DNA of 64,000 bases from Rhodobacteraceae bacterium LNNU 3342 (GTDB taxonomy: Bacteria; Pseudomonadota; Alphaproteobacteria; Rhodobacterales; Rhodobacteraceae). The translations under genes were made by a program, and so were the position numbers. Below the pieces are notes generated by a model. That model was given only the letters and a program-made list of their open reading frames with translations. It ran no database searches and had not been told where the DNA came from. The stretch lies in NCBI GenBank assembly GCA_008711135.1, contig VUAW01000005.1:124001-188000 (forward strand), in the 5' to 3' direction. Positions 47,456-56,237 of this stretch are shown here, piece by piece (the stretch's first letter is position 1; every line of letters starts with the position of its first letter).

Positions 47456-48580
47456 TCAGGTCGGCAGGTCCGCCCGGTTGCCCAACTTCACCGGCAGATC
47501 CATCGGCTCGCCGCCGCGCAGAACCTCCAGCACCACCTCGGTCCCCGGCGCCGCCGCACCCACCAGCCGGGTCAGCGTCCGCGGGCTGTCCACCTTCGCG
47601 CCGTCCACCGACAGGACGACATCCCCACGCTTCAACCCGGCCTTGGCTGCCGGCGCATCGGGCGTCACCTCGGAAATCAGCACGCCCTGCGCTGCCTCAA
47701 ATCCCAGCGCCGCGGCGATATCCTCAGTCACCGGCTGGATCGCCACGCCCAGCCAGCCGCGTTCCACCGCGCCCTTTTCGGCCAGATCACCCACGACCCG
47801 CGTCGCGATTTCCGACGGCACGGCAAAACCGATCCCCACCGACCCGCCGGAAGGCGAAAAGATCGCCGTGTTGATCCCCACGACCTCTCCGGCAGCATTG
47901 AACAACGGCCCGCCGGAATTGCCCCGGTTGATCGCCGCATCCGTCTGGATGAAGTTGTCGAACGGCCCCGCGTTGATGTCACGCCCCAGCGCAGAAACGA
48001 TTCCTGCCGTCACCGTGTTGCCCAGCCCGAACGGGTTGCCAATCGCCACCACGTCCTGCCCGACCTTAAGCTGCGTCGAATCCCCGAACCGCACAAAGGG
48101 CAGGTCCTCGTCCGCTGTGACCTTCAACAGCGCCAGGTCCGTCGCCGTATCCGTGCCCAGCACCTCGGCCTGCAGGCTGCGCCCGTCGCTCAGCTTTACG
48201 GTCACCGTATCGGCACCCGCAACTACATGCGCGTTGGTCACCACCTGCCCATCCGCAGAAATGATGAACCCCGCGCCCACCCCCTGCATCTGCCGCCCCT
48301 GCCGCTGCGGCGCCTCGGGCATCGGCAGGCCAAAGCGGCGGGCGAATTCCTCGAATTCCGGCGGCATCCGCGCGGGCTGCGCCGCAGGCGCCTGCGCCGT
48401 CACCTCGATGTAAACCACCGCCGGCGACACCGCCTCGACCAGATCGACATACCCGCCCGCCGACACCGCGGGCACCGGCGCCTCCACCGCGCCCTGCTGC
48501 GCGACCGCCACGCCCGAAAGCGCCGTCGCCCCCATCATCGCCGCCAGTGCCGCAGCGCCCAAGCTGTTCCGTATCCGCAT
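47456..48580 (-). CDS. HtrA/Deg-type periplasmic serine protease
   Basis: The 374-residue protein has a signal peptide (MRIRNSLGAAALAAMMGATALSGVAVAQ). Its trypsin-like domain has the triad His in TNAHVVAGADTV, Asp in TDLALLKV and Ser in INRGNSGGPLFN. One PDZ domain follows (GWLGVAIQPVTEDIAAAL ... SEVTPDAPAAKAGLKRGDVVLSVDG). A Pro/Gln-rich loop with MPEAPQRQGRQMQG resembles DegP's LA loop. The start at 48580 has GGAGGT. It is divergent from an OmpR-type two-component system. Confidence 0.93.
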   Translation of the reverse strand: MRIRNSLGAAALAAMMGATALSGVAVAQQGAVEAPVPAVSAGGYVDLVEAVSPAVVYIEVTAQAPAAQPARMPPEFEEFARRFGLPMPEAPQRQGRQMQGVGAGFIISADGQVVTNAHVVAGADTVTVKLSDGRSLQAEVLGTDTATDLALLKVTADEDLPFVRFGDSTQLKVGQDVVAIGNPFGLGNTVTAGIVSALGRDINAGPFDNFIQTDAAINRGNSGGPLFNAAGEVVGINTAIFSPSGGSVGIGFAVPSEIATRVVGDLAEKGAVERGWLGVAIQPVTEDIAAALGFEAAQGVLISEVTPDAPAAKAGLKRGDVVLSVDGAKVDSPRTLTRLVGAAAPGTEVVLEVLRGGEPMDLPVKLGNRADLPT

Positions 48581-48766
48581 CCTGACCTCCAGTTCTTGCC
48601 CGGCACACGCCGGGATCCTGCCGAATGTGGTCCCGCCCCCTTGCAAGCAGCCTGCGCGCAGATTGCAAAATCGTAATCTTCTTCACGTTCCCTTGTTCGC
48701 TCCCCACCCTGTTCAGACCAGCCAAAAGCACCTAGGTTGCGCCCGCCCGGAACGGATAACCCCACA

Positions 48767-49438
48767 ATGAAGCTGCTACTTGTCGAGGATGACCAGACCA
48801 CCGCCGACTACATCCTCCAGGGCCTGCGCGAAGAAGGCCACGTTGTCGATCACCTGACCAACGGCCGCGCCGCGCTCGGCCAGGCCACAACCGGCGATTA
48901 TGAGGTGCTGATCCTCGACCGGATGCTGCCGGGGCTCGACGGGCTCTCGCTGCTCCGGGCGCTTCGGGCGGCCCGCGTCACCGTCCCGGTCCTGTTCCTG
49001 ACCGCGATGGACGGCGTCGATGACCGGATCGAAGGACTTCAGGCCGGGGCCGACGATTACCTTGTAAAGCCCTTCGCCTTCGGCGAGCTCTCCGCCCGCG
49101 TCGCGGCGCTCGCCCGCCGTCCGCAGATGCAAGCCGAAGAAACCGTGCTCACCGCCGGCGACCTGCGGATGGACCTGATCCGCCGCCGCGTCACCCGCGC
49201 AGGTCAGGAGATCGACCTGCTGCCGCGCGAATTCGCGCTTCTTGAACACCTGCTGCGCCGCAAGGGCCGGGTACAGACCCGCACCATGCTGCTCGAAGCC
49301 GTCTGGGACATCAGCTTCGACCCCCAAACCAACGTGGTCGAAACCCACATCAGCCGCCTGCGTGCCAAGGTCGACAAGCCCTTTGACCGTGAACTCATCC
49401 GCACCGTCCGCGGCGCCGGCTACCGGATCGAGGATTAG
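48767..49438 (+). CDS. OmpR-family response regulator
   Basis: The 223-residue regulator has a receiver domain with acidic pocket EDD (7-9), phosphoacceptor Asp51 in VLILDRMLPG, Thr/Ala and Lys in DDYLVKPFAFGE, then a winged-helix DNA-binding domain (NVVETHISRLRAKVDKPFDRELIRTVRGAGYRIED). Its stop is followed directly by the kinase start. The weak ribosome site before 48767 is the only oddity. The divergent htrA-like gene is a plausible target. Confidence 0.94.
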   Translation: MKLLLVEDDQTTADYILQGLREEGHVVDHLTNGRAALGQATTGDYEVLILDRMLPGLDGLSLLRALRAARVTVPVLFLTAMDGVDDRIEGLQAGADDYLVKPFAFGELSARVAALARRPQMQAEETVLTAGDLRMDLIRRRVTRAGQEIDLLPREFALLEHLLRRKGRVQTRTMLLEAVWDISFDPQTNVVETHISRLRAKVDKPFDRELIRTVRGAGYRIED

Positions 49439-50785
49439 ATGTTCCGCACCCTCCTGCGGTCCACCCCCGTCCGGCAGGCGCTGGGACTCGTGGCGGTAGC
49501 GGGCCTCGTCAACCTGCTGACGCTGGGCCTCGCCTACCTGCAGATCCGCGACGGGATCGAGGATACGCTCCACGCCAACCTCGCCCAGAACATGGCGGGC
49601 TTCCGCATCGCCGCCACGCCCGCGGCCATCGCCGCCCTTGTTCGGGCAGAGGCAGAAGTCGCCGACCCCGCCGCCCGCGTCTTCGTCTACATCTGGCCCA
49701 ACGGCCGCACCACCGGCAACGCCGAGGCGCGCCTGGACCCTGACGGCCTCTCGATCCTGCCCCGTCCCGGCGGCCGCCCCCTCAGCGCGGCGGGCTACCT
49801 TCCGCAGGTCGAACGGATCGCAGGCGGCGTGCTCATCGTCGCCGAAAGCCGTGCGCCGCTGGCCGAACTCAGCCGCACTTTCCTGCGGCTCCTGATCTTC
49901 AGCCTTGCCCCCACGGTGCTGATCTCGCTCGGCGCGGGCGTGCTGCTCGCCCGCCGCTCCGCCCGCCGCGTGGCACGGATCGAGGCGACGCTGGACCAAC
50001 TCGGTGCCGGCGACCTTTCCGCCCGCCTGCCCGTCCCGGACCGGGAAGACGACGACTTCGCCCGCATCGGCCGCGGCGTTAACCGTATGGCCGCGGCACA
50101 GGAATCGTCGGTCGCCGCGCTCCGCCAAGTGTCCGCCGACATCGCCCATGACCTGCGCACGCCCATGCAGCGCATCGCGGTGCTGCTCTCGGACCTGCGC
50201 GAACGCCTGCCCCCCGATGCCCCCGAAACTGCCATCGCCGCCCGTGCACGGGACGAAGCCGAACGCGCCGTTGCCGTCTTCCGCGCCCTGCTCCAGATCG
50301 CGCAGATCGAGGGCGGCAACACTCGCGCCCGCTTTGCCCCCGTTGACCTCGCCGCCCTCGCCCGCACCTTCGCCGAACTCTACGATCCCACGGCCGAGGA
50401 AGCCGGCCACCGCCTGCTGCCCGACCTGCCCGACACGCCGGTGATGGTGCTGGGCGACCGCACCCTTCTGGGGCAGGCGCTGGCCAACCTGATTGAAAAC
50501 GCCCTGCGCCACACCGCTCCCGGCCCCATCACGATTTCAGTAGGAACCGACGCGGGAACCGCCACCCTCACCGTCCGTGACACCGGCCCCGGCATCCCGC
50601 CCGACGAACGCGACAAGGTCCTGCGCCGGCTCTACCGGCTGGAGCGCAGCCGCACCACGCCCGGCCACGGGCTGGGCCTGTCGCTGGTGGCCGCCATCGC
50701 CGAACTCCACAGCGCGGAACTTGCGCTTGACGATGCCGAACCGGGCCTGCGCGTCAGCCTGCGCCTGCCGCTTTACTCGACTTGA
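49439..50785 (+). CDS. Sensor histidine kinase
   Basis: The 448-residue kinase has an N-terminal helix, a periplasmic loop (~35-150), a second helix (FSLAPTVLISLGAGVLLA), a HAMP domain (RRVARIEATLDQLGAGDLSARLP), the H-box VSADIAHDLRTPMQRI, N-box (ALANLIENALRHTAPG) and G-boxes (VRDTGPGIPPDER, GLGLSLVAAIAELH). It starts immediately after the regulator stop. The stimulus is unknown; the htrA gene next door suggests envelope stress. Confidence 0.94.
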   Translation: MFRTLLRSTPVRQALGLVAVAGLVNLLTLGLAYLQIRDGIEDTLHANLAQNMAGFRIAATPAAIAALVRAEAEVADPAARVFVYIWPNGRTTGNAEARLDPDGLSILPRPGGRPLSAAGYLPQVERIAGGVLIVAESRAPLAELSRTFLRLLIFSLAPTVLISLGAGVLLARRSARRVARIEATLDQLGAGDLSARLPVPDREDDDFARIGRGVNRMAAAQESSVAALRQVSADIAHDLRTPMQRIAVLLSDLRERLPPDAPETAIAARARDEAERAVAVFRALLQIAQIEGGNTRARFAPVDLAALARTFAELYDPTAEEAGHRLLPDLPDTPVMVLGDRTLLGQALANLIENALRHTAPGPITISVGTDAGTATLTVRDTGPGIPPDERDKVLRRLYRLERSRTTPGHGLGLSLVAAIAELHSAELALDDAEPGLRVSLRLPLYST

Positions 50786-50858
50786 TAAAATCCGGAACAA
50801 TCTAGGGTTGCATCACATCTTGTGTTTTGTAGCCTGACCAAAAGAAGGAATCCCCCCA

Positions 50859-51380
50859 ATGCTCCGCACTGCCTTCCTGATTGCGGCGCTTGCCGCAAGC
50901 CAAACCCTTGTCGCCTGCAGCGCCCCCCGCACCTCGTCCAAGGCTGCGCCCGTGCAGGTTTCCAGCGGCTGCCTCGCCCAGTCCTCCCCCGTCCTGCGGC
51001 AGGAAATGATCGCGCAGGTCAACGCCCAGCGAACCGCCGCCGGCCTCGCGCCCCTGCGCGAAAACGCCCAGCTTTCCGCTGCCGCGCAACGTCACGCCTG
51101 CGACCAAGCCGAACGCGGCTTCTTCTCGCACACCGGAAGCGATGGCTCGGATGTCGTCGCAAGGGTCAGCTCCGCAGGCTATTCCACGTGCCTCACCGCC
51201 GAAAACACCGCCTGGGGCCAGCGCGATCCGGCCACGGTGATGGCCGGCTGGATGGGCTCCCCGGGTCACCGCGCCAACATCCTCCGCCCAAGGGTCGAGG
51301 AAATCGGCATCGGCTTCGCCCCACGGGTAGAGGGCCAGCGCGGCCCGCAATGGGTGCAGGTTTTCGCCCGTCCGTGCTGA
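50859..51380 (+). CDS. CAP/SCP-domain lipoprotein
   Basis: The 173-residue protein has a lipobox (TLVAC, Cys20) after a hydrophobic signal, so it is membrane-anchored. The CAP domain shows EMIAQVNAQRTAAGLAPLREN, AAAQRHACDQAERGFFSHTGSDGSD and GWMGSPGHRANILRPRVEEIGIGFAP. Bacterial CAP proteins have been linked to envelope and Ca2+ or lipid binding; the role here is unknown. AAGGAA lies 9 bases before the ATG. Confidence 0.88.
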   Translation: MLRTAFLIAALAASQTLVACSAPRTSSKAAPVQVSSGCLAQSSPVLRQEMIAQVNAQRTAAGLAPLRENAQLSAAAQRHACDQAERGFFSHTGSDGSDVVARVSSAGYSTCLTAENTAWGQRDPATVMAGWMGSPGHRANILRPRVEEIGIGFAPRVEGQRGPQWVQVFARPC

Positions 51381-51386
51381 CCATCC

Positions 51387-51460
51387 CCTTCTGGCGGACA
51401 TCGGGGGAACCGCAGGCGCCTTCCCGGCTTGATGAACATGGGCTTCACGCCGCCAGAAGG
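51387..51460 (+). promoter_or_regulatory. Long inverted repeat enclosing the ribosome site of the Na/Pi cotransporter gene
   Basis: CCTTCTGGCGG (51387-51397) and CCGCCAGAAGG (51450-51460) are perfectly complementary, with a 52-base loop that has an inner GGGAA/TTCCC pairing. The right arm contains the AAGG ribosome site of the GTG start at 51466. Pairing would hide it, so it may control translation. Confidence 0.5.
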
Positions 51461-51465
51461 ATACC

Positions 51466-53127
51466 GTGGAATTGGACAGCCCTGCGATCGCGCCCTTCCT
51501 GCTGCACATCGCCGGTGCGGCAGCCCTTCTGATCTGGGCCGTGCGGCTCGTCCGCACGGGGGTTGAACGCGCGTTCTCCGTCCAGCTCCGCCGCTGGCTG
51601 CGCCACAGCGCCAGCCGCCCGCTGCTGGCGGCCCTCACCGGCACCGGAGTCGCGGTCCTTCTGCAAAGCTCCACCGCCGTCGCAATGCTCGCCGCAAACT
51701 TCACTGCCGCCGGTACGCTGGCCGGTCCGGTGGCGCTGGCCATGCTGCTCGGCGCTGACGCGGGCTCGGCGCTGGTGGTCCAGCTCCTGATGCTGCGGGC
51801 GGACTGGCTGGTCCCGGCGCTGCTCCTGATCGGCATCACCCTGTTCCTGCGCTCGCAGGCCCGCACGGCCCGTCAAGCCGGTCGCATCCTGATCGGCATC
51901 GCGCTGATCTTTGTCTCGCTCTCCATGATCCGGGACGCCACGGAACCCCTCCGCGAAAGCGCGGGCCTGATGACGGCCATGCGCTACCTCGGCGGCGACG
52001 CGATCACCAGCTTCCTCATCGGCGCGGCCTTTGCCTGGGCGGTGCATTCCAGCGTCGCCGCCGTGCTTCTGGCCGTGACCTTCGCCGCCCAAGGCCTCAT
52101 GCCGATCGAGGTGGCGATGGCCATGGTCCTCGGCGCCAACCTCGGCGGCAGCTTCATTGCCTGGATGCTGACCCTCACCGCTGCGCCAGAGGCGCGCCGC
52201 GTCATCCTCGCCAACCTCCTGCTCCGCGGCGGCGGCGCCGTCGCGGCCCTTGCGCTCCTTGACCTCTTGATCCCCCTGCTGGCGATCTGGAACCCTGCAC
52301 AGCAACTCGTGACCCTGCACCTCGGCTTCAACGTGGCAGTCGCGCTGCTCGGCCTGCCCTTCGCGGGCCCCCTGATCCGGGCCCTGCGCCACGTCCTGCG
52401 CGACCCCGACCTGCCCACCAGCATCGACCGCCAGACCGCGCTCGACCCTGCAGCCCTGCGCCACCCCGACCGCGCCCTCGCCTGCGCATCGCGGGAAATC
52501 CTGCACATGGGCGAACAGGTCGAAACCATGCTGCGCCACGTCATCGGCCTTTACCGCACCTGGGACGATAGCACTGCCGCCGCGATCCGGACCAAGGAAC
52601 AGGCGGTGGACAGCATGCACTTCCAGATCAAGCTCTACCTTGCCCGCCTCACGCGCGAAACGCAGGGCGAAGACATCGGCCCCCGCGCCATGGAACTCGC
52701 TGACACCGCCGCGCACCTGGAGGCCGCGGGCGACGCCGTATCCCGCGTGATGCTGTCACTGGCCCAGCGGATGAAGACCGAAAACCTCACCTTCTCCGAC
52801 ACCGGCTGGAAAGAGCTTGAGGATTTCCACGACCGCGTCCTGTCCAATGCCCAAGCCGCGCTGAACGTGCTGATGACCCTGAACCCCGACGCCGCCCGCG
52901 CGCTGGTCGAGGAAAAGGAACGCGTGCGCGAGGTTGAACAGGCGCTGCAACGGTCCCACCTCGCCCGCCTGCGCGAAGGCCGCCACGAAAGCATCGAAAC
53001 CTCGAACATCCACCAGGAAACGCTGCGCGCGCTCAAGCTCGCCAACACATCCTTCACGATGGTGGCCTACCCGATCCTTGCCGGCACCGGCGACCTTCTC
53101 TCCAGCCGCCTCGCATCAGCCCGTTAG
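51466..53127 (+). CDS. Na/Pi cotransporter family protein with PhoU-like C-terminal domain
   Basis: The 553-residue protein has two QSS-type repeats of the Na+/phosphate (NptA) family: TGTGVAVLLQSSTAVAMLAANFTAAG and AFAWAVHSSVAAVLLAVTFAAQG, each in helix pairs within ~300 residues. It then carries a C-terminal PhoU-like four-helix domain (ILHMGEQVETMLRHVIGLY, residues ~345-540). It likely exports or imports phosphate with Na+. The GTG start follows AGAAGGA inside an inverted repeat. Its 3' end overlaps the convergent cyclotransferase-like gene by 4 bases. Confidence 0.9.
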   Translation: MELDSPAIAPFLLHIAGAAALLIWAVRLVRTGVERAFSVQLRRWLRHSASRPLLAALTGTGVAVLLQSSTAVAMLAANFTAAGTLAGPVALAMLLGADAGSALVVQLLMLRADWLVPALLLIGITLFLRSQARTARQAGRILIGIALIFVSLSMIRDATEPLRESAGLMTAMRYLGGDAITSFLIGAAFAWAVHSSVAAVLLAVTFAAQGLMPIEVAMAMVLGANLGGSFIAWMLTLTAAPEARRVILANLLLRGGGAVAALALLDLLIPLLAIWNPAQQLVTLHLGFNVAVALLGLPFAGPLIRALRHVLRDPDLPTSIDRQTALDPAALRHPDRALACASREILHMGEQVETMLRHVIGLYRTWDDSTAAAIRTKEQAVDSMHFQIKLYLARLTRETQGEDIGPRAMELADTAAHLEAAGDAVSRVMLSLAQRMKTENLTFSDTGWKELEDFHDRVLSNAQAALNVLMTLNPDAARALVEEKERVREVEQALQRSHLARLREGRHESIETSNIHQETLRALKLANTSFTMVAYPILAGTGDLLSSRLASAR

Positions 53128-53555
53128 TCCCGCTTGCGATAAACCCAGGCCTCGGACCCGTCGACCAGCTCCAGCATCGCGCGGCCATAGCGCGATCCCA
53201 GTTGCTCATACCGGTCCAGCCGCCGCAGCTCACTGGCCGACACCACGAAGACGCGCCCCTCGATGACCGACCCTTCGGCCGGAACAAGGTCGCGCCCCGC
53301 CCGCAGGAAGCCCTCGATCTCCGCAGGCTCTGCCGGCACGTGCCGGCCCGTAACCACCAGCCGCACCATCGGGCTCGTCAGCGTCGCATAGCCAAAGACG
53401 CGATGCTCTCCCTGCTCCGGATAAGGAACGTCGGCATCCACCTGCGGCAGGTAAAAGGGCGCGAACCGGATCACCACGACGAATACTGCCAGTATCGTCA
53501 CCAGCACCAGCAGCACCCGTGCCAGCGTGGCCCATCCGCGTCTCGTGTCAGTCAT
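53124..53555 (-). CDS. Gamma-glutamylcyclotransferase-fold protein with N-terminal membrane anchor
   Basis: The 143-residue protein has a basic N-terminus then one helix (LARVLLVLVTILAVFVVVIRFAPFYLP) and a GGCT/AIG2-like domain: VFGYATLTSPMVRLVV in place of the usual YGTL, then IEGRVFVVSASELRRLDRYEQLGSRYGR. In this fold a Glu late in the domain is catalytic; the Glu in YEQLGSRY is a candidate. It overlaps the upstream GTPase by 8 bases and is the last gene of that operon. Substrate unknown. Confidence 0.78.
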   Translation of the reverse strand: MTDTRRGWATLARVLLVLVTILAVFVVVIRFAPFYLPQVDADVPYPEQGEHRVFGYATLTSPMVRLVVTGRHVPAEPAEIEGFLRAGRDLVPAEGSVIEGRVFVVSASELRRLDRYEQLGSRYGRAMLELVDGSEAWVYRKRD

Positions 53556-55119
53556 CGCCCTGCCCTTCCGTCTGGCGCCCGTGCCGCCGCCAAAGATGTT
53601 TCGCCAAGCCCTTTGCGCCAGACCCAACGCCCCGCGCCGCCCGCCCCAGGTCGGCGCGCAGCCCGTCGCCCGCCGGCCCTTCATGCCGGCGCCGGTTCCG
53701 CTGGGTCATGAGCGCCTCTGGCAGTGCCGCCTCCAGCGCTCCGACGACGGTTTCCAGGTTCCACCCCAGTGCCCCCGCCGCCACCGGAAGCGCGGCGGGA
53801 ACCGGCGTCAGGTCCAGATCAGCGCCGATCGCCGCCACCGCCGCCCCCACCCGCTGCTGCGCCGCGAGCGGCAACAGGTTCTCGGGATAGGGCCAGTCCG
53901 GCAGCAGCAGATCGACCGCCGATACCACCGACACCACCGGCGGCGCGCGCCGCGCCGGGCGCGCCCGATACCATTCGTCCATTGCCGCCCGCAGGTCCAG
54001 GTCAGGCGCGCGCCCCGGCCGGGTCGCCCGCACCACCCACAGCACCATGTCGGACTGCACGACCTCGGCCAGAACCCGATCCTGCATCATCGCCGTCCCG
54101 TCCAGCCCCGGCCCGTCGATCAGCCGGCAGGGGATGCCGTCAATCTCCAGCTCATAGGCCGCAAGCGCGGCGGTGGTCGGCGACATGTCCGTTTCCGCCA
54201 GCGGCGGCCCCAGCGCGTTGACCAGCGTCGATTTCCCCGCGCTCACCTGCCCCACCAGCAGGATGCGCAGCGGATGGTCGGGCTGCGCCAGCCGCTGCCG
54301 GTCGGCCACCTCGCTTCCCAGCTGGATCTGCAGCAACTCGGCGTCCGTAAACCGCAGCCGCCCCGAATGCAGTTCGACCGCCGCATGGGCAACCTCCTGC
54401 AACAGCACCGACTGCACCCAGACCAGAGTTTCGTCTGTCAGGTGGTCGATCAGCCCGCCCGCCATCCACCGCTCCACCTCGCGCAGAATGCCCAGTGGCG
54501 GGTTCGCGGCCATCCGGAATATCCGCCGGAACCGGTCTGCATGTTCCCAGCCCCGCTGCATGTTCATCCGGTTGCGCCAGATCCACATCGCCGTCGCGAC
54601 CGATATCTGATCCGAAAACGGCACCTTCCGCCGCAGGAACTCGCGATAGCGCAGCGCCACCCGGTCCGTCAGCAACAGCGCCTCGGGCAGCGAAAACGAC
54701 AGCGCCCCCTTCCGCCCATCCGAAAGCGACCCGGCCACCTGCTCCAGGATCGCCCGCCCCATCTGTGGAAGCTCGGCCCAGTCCCGCGGCTCGGTCAGCT
54801 CCGTCTCAATCCAAGCGCAAGCCGTGGCAAAGGCCGCGGCCTCGCCCTCGTTCCAGTCCGGATTTCCCTCTACCGCCTGCGCCGCGGGCTTGGGCGCCTT
54901 CCGCGCCCCCGGCGCCAGCACGCGCCGCACGATGATGGTGATCAGCCGCGACAGCCCCAGCAGCAGCGCGTTGCCCAGCACGAAGGCCAGCAGCCAGCCC
55001 CGTTCATGCAGCCAAAGAAACCCCAGCAGCGCCAACACCGCCAGCGACGCGGACAATAGCCCCAGCCGGAACACCCGGTCCCACCGCAGGAACGACCGCC
55101 GCAACCCGGGCCTAGCCAT
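53548..55119 (-). CDS. Membrane-associated GTPase (first of pair by position, second in operon)
   Basis: The 523-residue protein has two N-terminal helices (FRLGLLSASLAVLALLGFLWL, GWLLAFVLGNALLLGLSRLITII), a helical region with TATAM-like elements, and a C-terminal G domain with G1 GQVSAGKST (~residues 295-303), a threonine-rich G2 (MSPTTAAL), G3 DGPGLDG and a possible G4 SAVD. The order helices-helical stalk-G domain is like dynamin-related or YcjX-type GTPases. It overlaps the preceding GTPase gene by 8 bases. Confidence 0.82.
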   Translation of the reverse strand: MARPGLRRSFLRWDRVFRLGLLSASLAVLALLGFLWLHERGWLLAFVLGNALLLGLSRLITIIVRRVLAPGARKAPKPAAQAVEGNPDWNEGEAAAFATACAWIETELTEPRDWAELPQMGRAILEQVAGSLSDGRKGALSFSLPEALLLTDRVALRYREFLRRKVPFSDQISVATAMWIWRNRMNMQRGWEHADRFRRIFRMAANPPLGILREVERWMAGGLIDHLTDETLVWVQSVLLQEVAHAAVELHSGRLRFTDAELLQIQLGSEVADRQRLAQPDHPLRILLVGQVSAGKSTLVNALGPPLAETDMSPTTAALAAYELEIDGIPCRLIDGPGLDGTAMMQDRVLAEVVQSDMVLWVVRATRPGRAPDLDLRAAMDEWYRARPARRAPPVVSVVSAVDLLLPDWPYPENLLPLAAQQRVGAAVAAIGADLDLTPVPAALPVAAGALGWNLETVVGALEAALPEALMTQRNRRRHEGPAGDGLRADLGRAARGVGSGAKGLAKHLWRRHGRQTEGQGDD

Positions 55120-56185
55120 GCCCCGCGCCCTTCAGCACCTCTGCATATTTCCGCCGCAACTCCTCCCGGTCCGGGGGCGTGCCGCGCGACTGGTGATGGA
55201 ACCAATAGGCCGCCGCCCGCCCCAGCGCGAATGTCGTGGCAAAGCTCATCCCGGCGGCGGCCGCCGCACCAAGTGTCTGGCCATAGCCCGGGATCAGCTT
55301 GCCGATCTGCCGCAGCCCAAACCCCGCGCCCATCCGCACCGCCGCCCCGGACCCGAGCGCCACCGCCAGCGCCGTCAACCCGCGCCGGTCCAGCCCCACC
55401 CCATAGGCCTTTGCCAGCGCCCGCAGCATCGCCCCCTGCAACGCGGGAACCGAGGCAAGCCCCGCCACCGGCAACGCATCCGACGCCCCCGCCAACCCCG
55501 CATAGCGGAACACCAGCGCCCGGTGCTTCTGGAACCGCCGCCCTTCCTCGTCCGCCGCTTTCTCGGCGGCAAGGAACAAGGCGCTCTCCGGCAAGACCTC
55601 GGCCAGCGCCGCCACCAGCGCGGGCGGCACCCCCGCCCCCGGCGCCAGCGACAGCTCCAGCGACGGCAGTGGCCCGCCCGCCGCCGCTTCAAACATCCGC
55701 TGCGCCACGGCCCGCGCCCGCATCCGCGCCCCCGGATCGGGCACAAGGTCCGCCCCCGTATGCAGCACCAGCACCGGGAACCCCGGCCGCCGCCGCCGCA
55801 CTTGGGCCAACACGTCCGCTACCTTCCCCTGAACCGGATCGTCCAGCCGCGCCACAACCACGATCGCATGACTTCCACGCTCGCTCGCCGCCAGATCCTC
55901 GGCCGGGTCATAGCCGGCCTCGGCCAGCCCCCGCGTATCCAGAAACCGCAGCACCGGCGCGCCGCTGGGATGGTCATAGGCCATCGCGCTACGCGTGCAG
56001 GGGGTGAAACCGTCACCGACCTTGGCCGCCTCCACCCCGGTCAACACCTGTATCAGGGAACTCTTGCCTGCCCCGGTCTTGCCCAGAAGCCACAGCACCG
56101 GCACCGGCAGATCGTCGGGCACAGGTCCCGGCCCTGCTTCCTCGCCGGCCCGCCATACCCTGTCCAGAACCTCAGTCCACTTCAT
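55112..56185 (-). CDS. GTPase with DUF697-type C-terminal membrane domain
   Basis: The 357-residue protein has an Era/MMR-like G domain: G1 LGKTGAGKSSLI (~residues 32-43), G3 LDTRGLAEAGYD, G4-like LHTGADL. Its C-terminus has hydrophobic segments (LTALAVALGSGAAVRMGAGFGLRQIGKLIPGYGQTLGAAAAAGMSF) of the DUF697 type, known in YcjF-like proteins. Start at 56185 (MKWTEVL) after GGTGGGGG. It is the first gene of a GTPase-GTPase-cyclotransferase operon. Confidence 0.85.
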   Translation of the reverse strand: MKWTEVLDRVWRAGEEAGPGPVPDDLPVPVLWLLGKTGAGKSSLIQVLTGVEAAKVGDGFTPCTRSAMAYDHPSGAPVLRFLDTRGLAEAGYDPAEDLAASERGSHAIVVVARLDDPVQGKVADVLAQVRRRRPGFPVLVLHTGADLVPDPGARMRARAVAQRMFEAAAGGPLPSLELSLAPGAGVPPALVAALAEVLPESALFLAAEKAADEEGRRFQKHRALVFRYAGLAGASDALPVAGLASVPALQGAMLRALAKAYGVGLDRRGLTALAVALGSGAAVRMGAGFGLRQIGKLIPGYGQTLGAAAAAGMSFATTFALGRAAAYWFHHQSRGTPPDREELRRKYAEVLKGAGHG

Positions 56186-56237
56186 CCAGCACCCCCACCT
56201 TGCGATATAGCGGTGGCTCCTGTGCGGCAACCCCGGC

